NCBI GenBank assembly: GCA_021772335.1
Contig: JAJFMD010000002.1
Span: 166,238-230,237, forward strand
Source of the DNA: Chlamydiota bacterium
GTDB lineage: Bacteria > Chlamydiota > Chlamydiia > Chlamydiales > Rhabdochlamydiaceae
Direction: 5' to 3'
DNA: 64,000 nucleotides
The notes below the pieces were generated by a model. It made no database searches. It had not been told where the DNA came from and saw nothing but the letters and a program-made list of their open reading frames with translations. The first letter of the stretch is position 1, and every line of letters starts with the position of its first letter. The translations under genes were made by a program, and so were the position numbers. Of the stretch, positions 61,760-64,000 are shown one piece after another.

Positions 61760-63574
61760 TTATACCTCTACACATTGTGGTTCTACCCATCGGTCATGAG
61801 CTTTAATTAAATCAACTAAACGCTCCACAGCAATATCTTCATCAATATAGCGCTCAACACATTTTTTACCGACATACAAATCGATCTTACCTGCTTTAGA
61901 TCCAACATAACCAAAGTCACTATCTGCCATCTCACCAGGCCCATTGACAATGCAACCCATCACAGCAATCGACACTCCTGGCAAATGCCCAGTCCTTTCT
62001 CGGATCTTTCGCGTCACTACCTGCAAATCAAACAATGTGCGGCCACATCCAGGACAAGAAACAAACTCCGTCTTCACTCTGCGCATTCTAGCCGCTTGTA
62101 AGATACTTAAACTCAATCGATGCAAATCTTCAAGCTCACCCGGACCTACTAACAACAACCCATCACCCATCGCATCGCCCAAAAGAGATCCCACCTCTGC
62201 CGCTGCATGAATCGGCAAATCACTTTCATCACACTGATAATCACACTGCAAAATCACCGGCGTCTTTAAGTCATTCCTCTTCATCCATTCAAAGAACTTG
62301 CGCCCTCCATGCACAGGATGCTCGCCACCATCAAAGAAAATCAGTCTTGGCTTAATCTCGAGCAACCGCTCCCAATCATCTTCCAGAGAAACGCGCACAT
62401 ACTGCTCATCACTGATCAACTCAATATTAAGTTGTTTCAACTGCTCTACTATCTCCTCATCGCCAGAAAAGCTCTCAATAAGGATACAATCAACACGTGC
62501 TGGAGTTTCCTCCCAACTGTTTCCCTTTCGAATAAATCCTAACCTTTCCCAAATCTCAGGTCCTCTAAGTTGCTCCTCTGTCAGCTTCATCACCAAGATG
62601 CCATCGGTGCGTAAATCACTCTCAAGCTCTCTTCTTTCAATATTGAGAAAGTCACGCTGCTCTTCTTCAAAAGGCTCAATCCCCTTTCCAACCTTCCCAT
62701 TATAAAAACTGACAAGTCGTCTGCAGGGGTCAATTTCTGCCCACGGATCTTCCGTCAAAGAGACCCGTATCGTATCACCAATCCCATCCAACAATAGAGA
62801 ACCAATGCCAAACGCCGACTTCACTCTGCCATCTTCCCCTTCTCCCGCTTCTGTCACACCAAGATGCAGGGGATAATCCCATCCCAACTCCATCATCCGT
62901 GCTACGAGCAATCGATACGCTTGGATCATCACAAACGGATTGCTCGCCTTCATTGAATAAATGATGTCGTGATAATCAAGATCCCGTGCAACGCGTGTAA
63001 ATTCAACAGCCGATTCCACCATTCCTTGCGGTGTGTCGCCATACCGATTCATGATGCGATCGGACAAAGAGCCATGGTTTGTTCCAATGCGCATCGCGAT
63101 CTTTCGCCGTTTACACTTTTCAACAAGCGGTGCAAACTTCTCTGTAATCTTCTCGAGCTCTGCAGCATAAGTTGCATCATCATACTCAATCACCTTAAAT
63201 GTCGCTCTCCGATCGACAAAGTTGCCAGGATTAATCCGCACCTTATCGACAAAGTCAACTACATGCAGCGCAGCTGGTGGATAAAAATGAATATCTGCAA
63301 CTAGAGGAATCGCATAGCCCTTCTGCACCAATGTTGACTTAATCGTCTCACACGCCTGCGCTTCCTTTAGCCCCTGCACAGTCACACGAGCGATCTCACA
63401 ACCATAATCGGCAAGCCGCATAATCTGTTCCACTGTCGCAGCAACATTCCTTGTATCCGAAGTGGTCATCGACTGGATCCGAATAGGGTTGTTCCCCCCC
63501 ACTCCGACGTTGCCCACCATCACCTCACGGGTTTTCCGCCGCTTCGTCTGATAAACAGATTCACAATACTTCAT
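61760..63574 (-). CDS. ispG: 4-hydroxy-3-methylbut-2-enyl diphosphate synthase, long three-domain form
   Basis: Converts MEcPP to HMBPP, the step before IspH. 604 residues, against about 370 in E. coli. The barrel domain (IRIQSMTTSDTRNVAATVEQ, VADIHFYPPAAL, VRINPGNF, RIGTNHGSLS) is followed by an inserted second domain at about 320-490, then the C-terminal 4Fe-4S domain with cysteines in VSCPGCGRTLFDL and VMGCIVNGPGEMADSDFGYV. This long form is shared by Chlamydiae, Bacteroidetes and plant plastids and is good evidence for the taxon. ATG at 63574. Confidence 0.97.
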   Translation of the reverse strand: MKYCESVYQTKRRKTREVMVGNVGVGGNNPIRIQSMTTSDTRNVAATVEQIMRLADYGCEIARVTVQGLKEAQACETIKSTLVQKGYAIPLVADIHFYPPAALHVVDFVDKVRINPGNFVDRRATFKVIEYDDATYAAELEKITEKFAPLVEKCKRRKIAMRIGTNHGSLSDRIMNRYGDTPQGMVESAVEFTRVARDLDYHDIIYSMKASNPFVMIQAYRLLVARMMELGWDYPLHLGVTEAGEGEDGRVKSAFGIGSLLLDGIGDTIRVSLTEDPWAEIDPCRRLVSFYNGKVGKGIEPFEEEQRDFLNIERRELESDLRTDGILVMKLTEEQLRGPEIWERLGFIRKGNSWEETPARVDCILIESFSGDEEIVEQLKQLNIELISDEQYVRVSLEDDWERLLEIKPRLIFFDGGEHPVHGGRKFFEWMKRNDLKTPVILQCDYQCDESDLPIHAAAEVGSLLGDAMGDGLLLVGPGELEDLHRLSLSILQAARMRRVKTEFVSCPGCGRTLFDLQVVTRKIRERTGHLPGVSIAVMGCIVNGPGEMADSDFGYVGSKAGKIDLYVGKKCVERYIDEDIAVERLVDLIKAHDRWVEPQCVEV

Positions 63575-63901
63575 CCAATGCCTATAGCTTCAAAAGGAAA
63601 GGATTATTTCAAATCACTGACTTAAATCCAAGAGAGAGAAAATTAGAATATTTTTTATATATTTAAAGAACCCTGAAAATCAAACAGTTTACTACTGTCC
63701 ATTAACTAAATCATAAATGCATAGCACTTATTAATGACCTTAATGAAATTGCTTGCACGAAGACCGTTAATCTTGCGCGTATAAAGCTTAATCTAAGCTA
63801 AAAAACTCTCATTTAAAAAGGCATAGATATTTTTTTGATATATTATGCTTTACTCCTTTCTCGATGGAGATTATAATCTCATGTAAAAAATCGCGGATAT
63901 T
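63575..63901. other. 327-bp gene-free region upstream of ispG and of a plus-strand gene
   Basis: An AT-rich divergent promoter region. It holds a short inverted repeat AGCTTA-atc-TAAGCT (63785-63799) and a perfect 14-bp palindrome GAGATTATAATCTC (63867-63880) that lies 21 bp before the plus-strand start codon. No tRNA, small ORF with a ribosome-binding site or convincing consensus promoter was seen. Confidence 0.6.
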
Positions 63902-64000
63902 ATGAAGACATTACTAACTCAACATTTTATAAATAAAGATTTTTCAGATCGTTATAAAAAGCTATTACAGCAAAATAATGGCAATACAGCACCGATTGCT
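63902..64000 (+). CDS. 5' end of an unidentified gene (runs off window)
   Basis: ATG at 63902 opens a frame with no stop in the 33 codons left: MKTLLTQHFINKDFSDRYKK, then LLQQNNGNTAPIA. Only a weak GCGGAT precedes the ATG. No family is recognisable from so little; it is not a signal peptide. A palindrome at 63867-63880 may regulate it. Confidence 0.5.
   Translation, partial: MKTLLTQHFINKDFSDRYKKLLQQNNGNTAPIA

Noticed and set aside
62298..62705. 135-codon plus-strand frame inside ispG
   Set aside because: Antisense to the conserved IspG insert domain, Ser-rich low-complexity product, no ribosome-binding site.

Overview
The window reads as chromosome of an amoeba-associated (environmental) member of the Chlamydiota, probably Parachlamydiales-like; I cannot fix the genus. 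The grounds are an extra-long IspG, a DhnA-type class I aldolase, three adjacent proteins with the bilobed hydrophobic hairpin of inclusion-membrane (Inc) proteins, two ankyrin-repeat proteins, AT-rich DNA and tightly packed genes with many start/stop overlaps. No rRNA, tRNA, insertion sequence, prophage or CRISPR array was seen.

Layout. 1-5528: a giant minus-strand gene still open at the window edge. Its N-terminus looks like a TENT5/FAM46-type nucleotidyltransferase and is followed by more than 1,500 residues of mostly helical sequence. 5677-9678: a small membrane protein and a phosphoketolase-acetate kinase pair that makes ATP from sugar phosphates through acetyl phosphate. 9872-10562: a HicAB toxin-antitoxin pair. 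10580-12504: an ankyrin protein and a YkgJ-like cysteine-cluster protein. 12514-17461: a P3A proton-pumping ATPase overlapping PEP synthase. 17604-22355: an M16-like protein without a zinc site, a membrane sulfatase-like enzyme and a lipase-like protein. 22341-26754: alpha/beta hydrolases, an MFS and a DMT transporter and a DUF2227 protein, several overlapping tail to tail.

26937-29405 is the most interesting compact system: an exported precursor with five GSCGE motifs, a DUF692/MNIO enzyme, a DUF2063 protein and a DoxX protein. This is the order of the Hvf/bufferin copper-binding RiPP clusters. 29402-33235: a cation-chloride-cotransporter-like protein and two tandem secreted paralogues, both ending in FWMP. 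33257-36712: an overlapping ankyrin-dehydrogenase-phosphodiesterase operon. 36886-39890: a GadC-like permease, a GFA protein, a MITE-like inverted-repeat element and an MgtE-like transporter lacking its N domain.

39959-48447: a methyltransferase, then an apparent operon of glmS, a membrane class III adenylate cyclase, a Nudix hydrolase and a giant AsmA-like protein. 48529-51670: three Inc-like genes, the first behind a perfect TTGACA-17-TATAAT promoter. 51694-56205 (minus): aldolase, sugar porter, GNAT and RimO. 56462-60281: oppBCDF without oppA. 60346-63574 (minus): an NTF2-like protein, IspH and IspG, the last two steps of MEP isoprenoid synthesis. A new gene opens at 63902 and runs off the window.

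Together the genes suggest a more self-sufficient intracellular bacterium than Chlamydia itself, with its own sugar uptake, substrate-level ATP synthesis, gluconeogenic entry, a proton pump and cAMP signalling, beside a set of likely host-interaction proteins.
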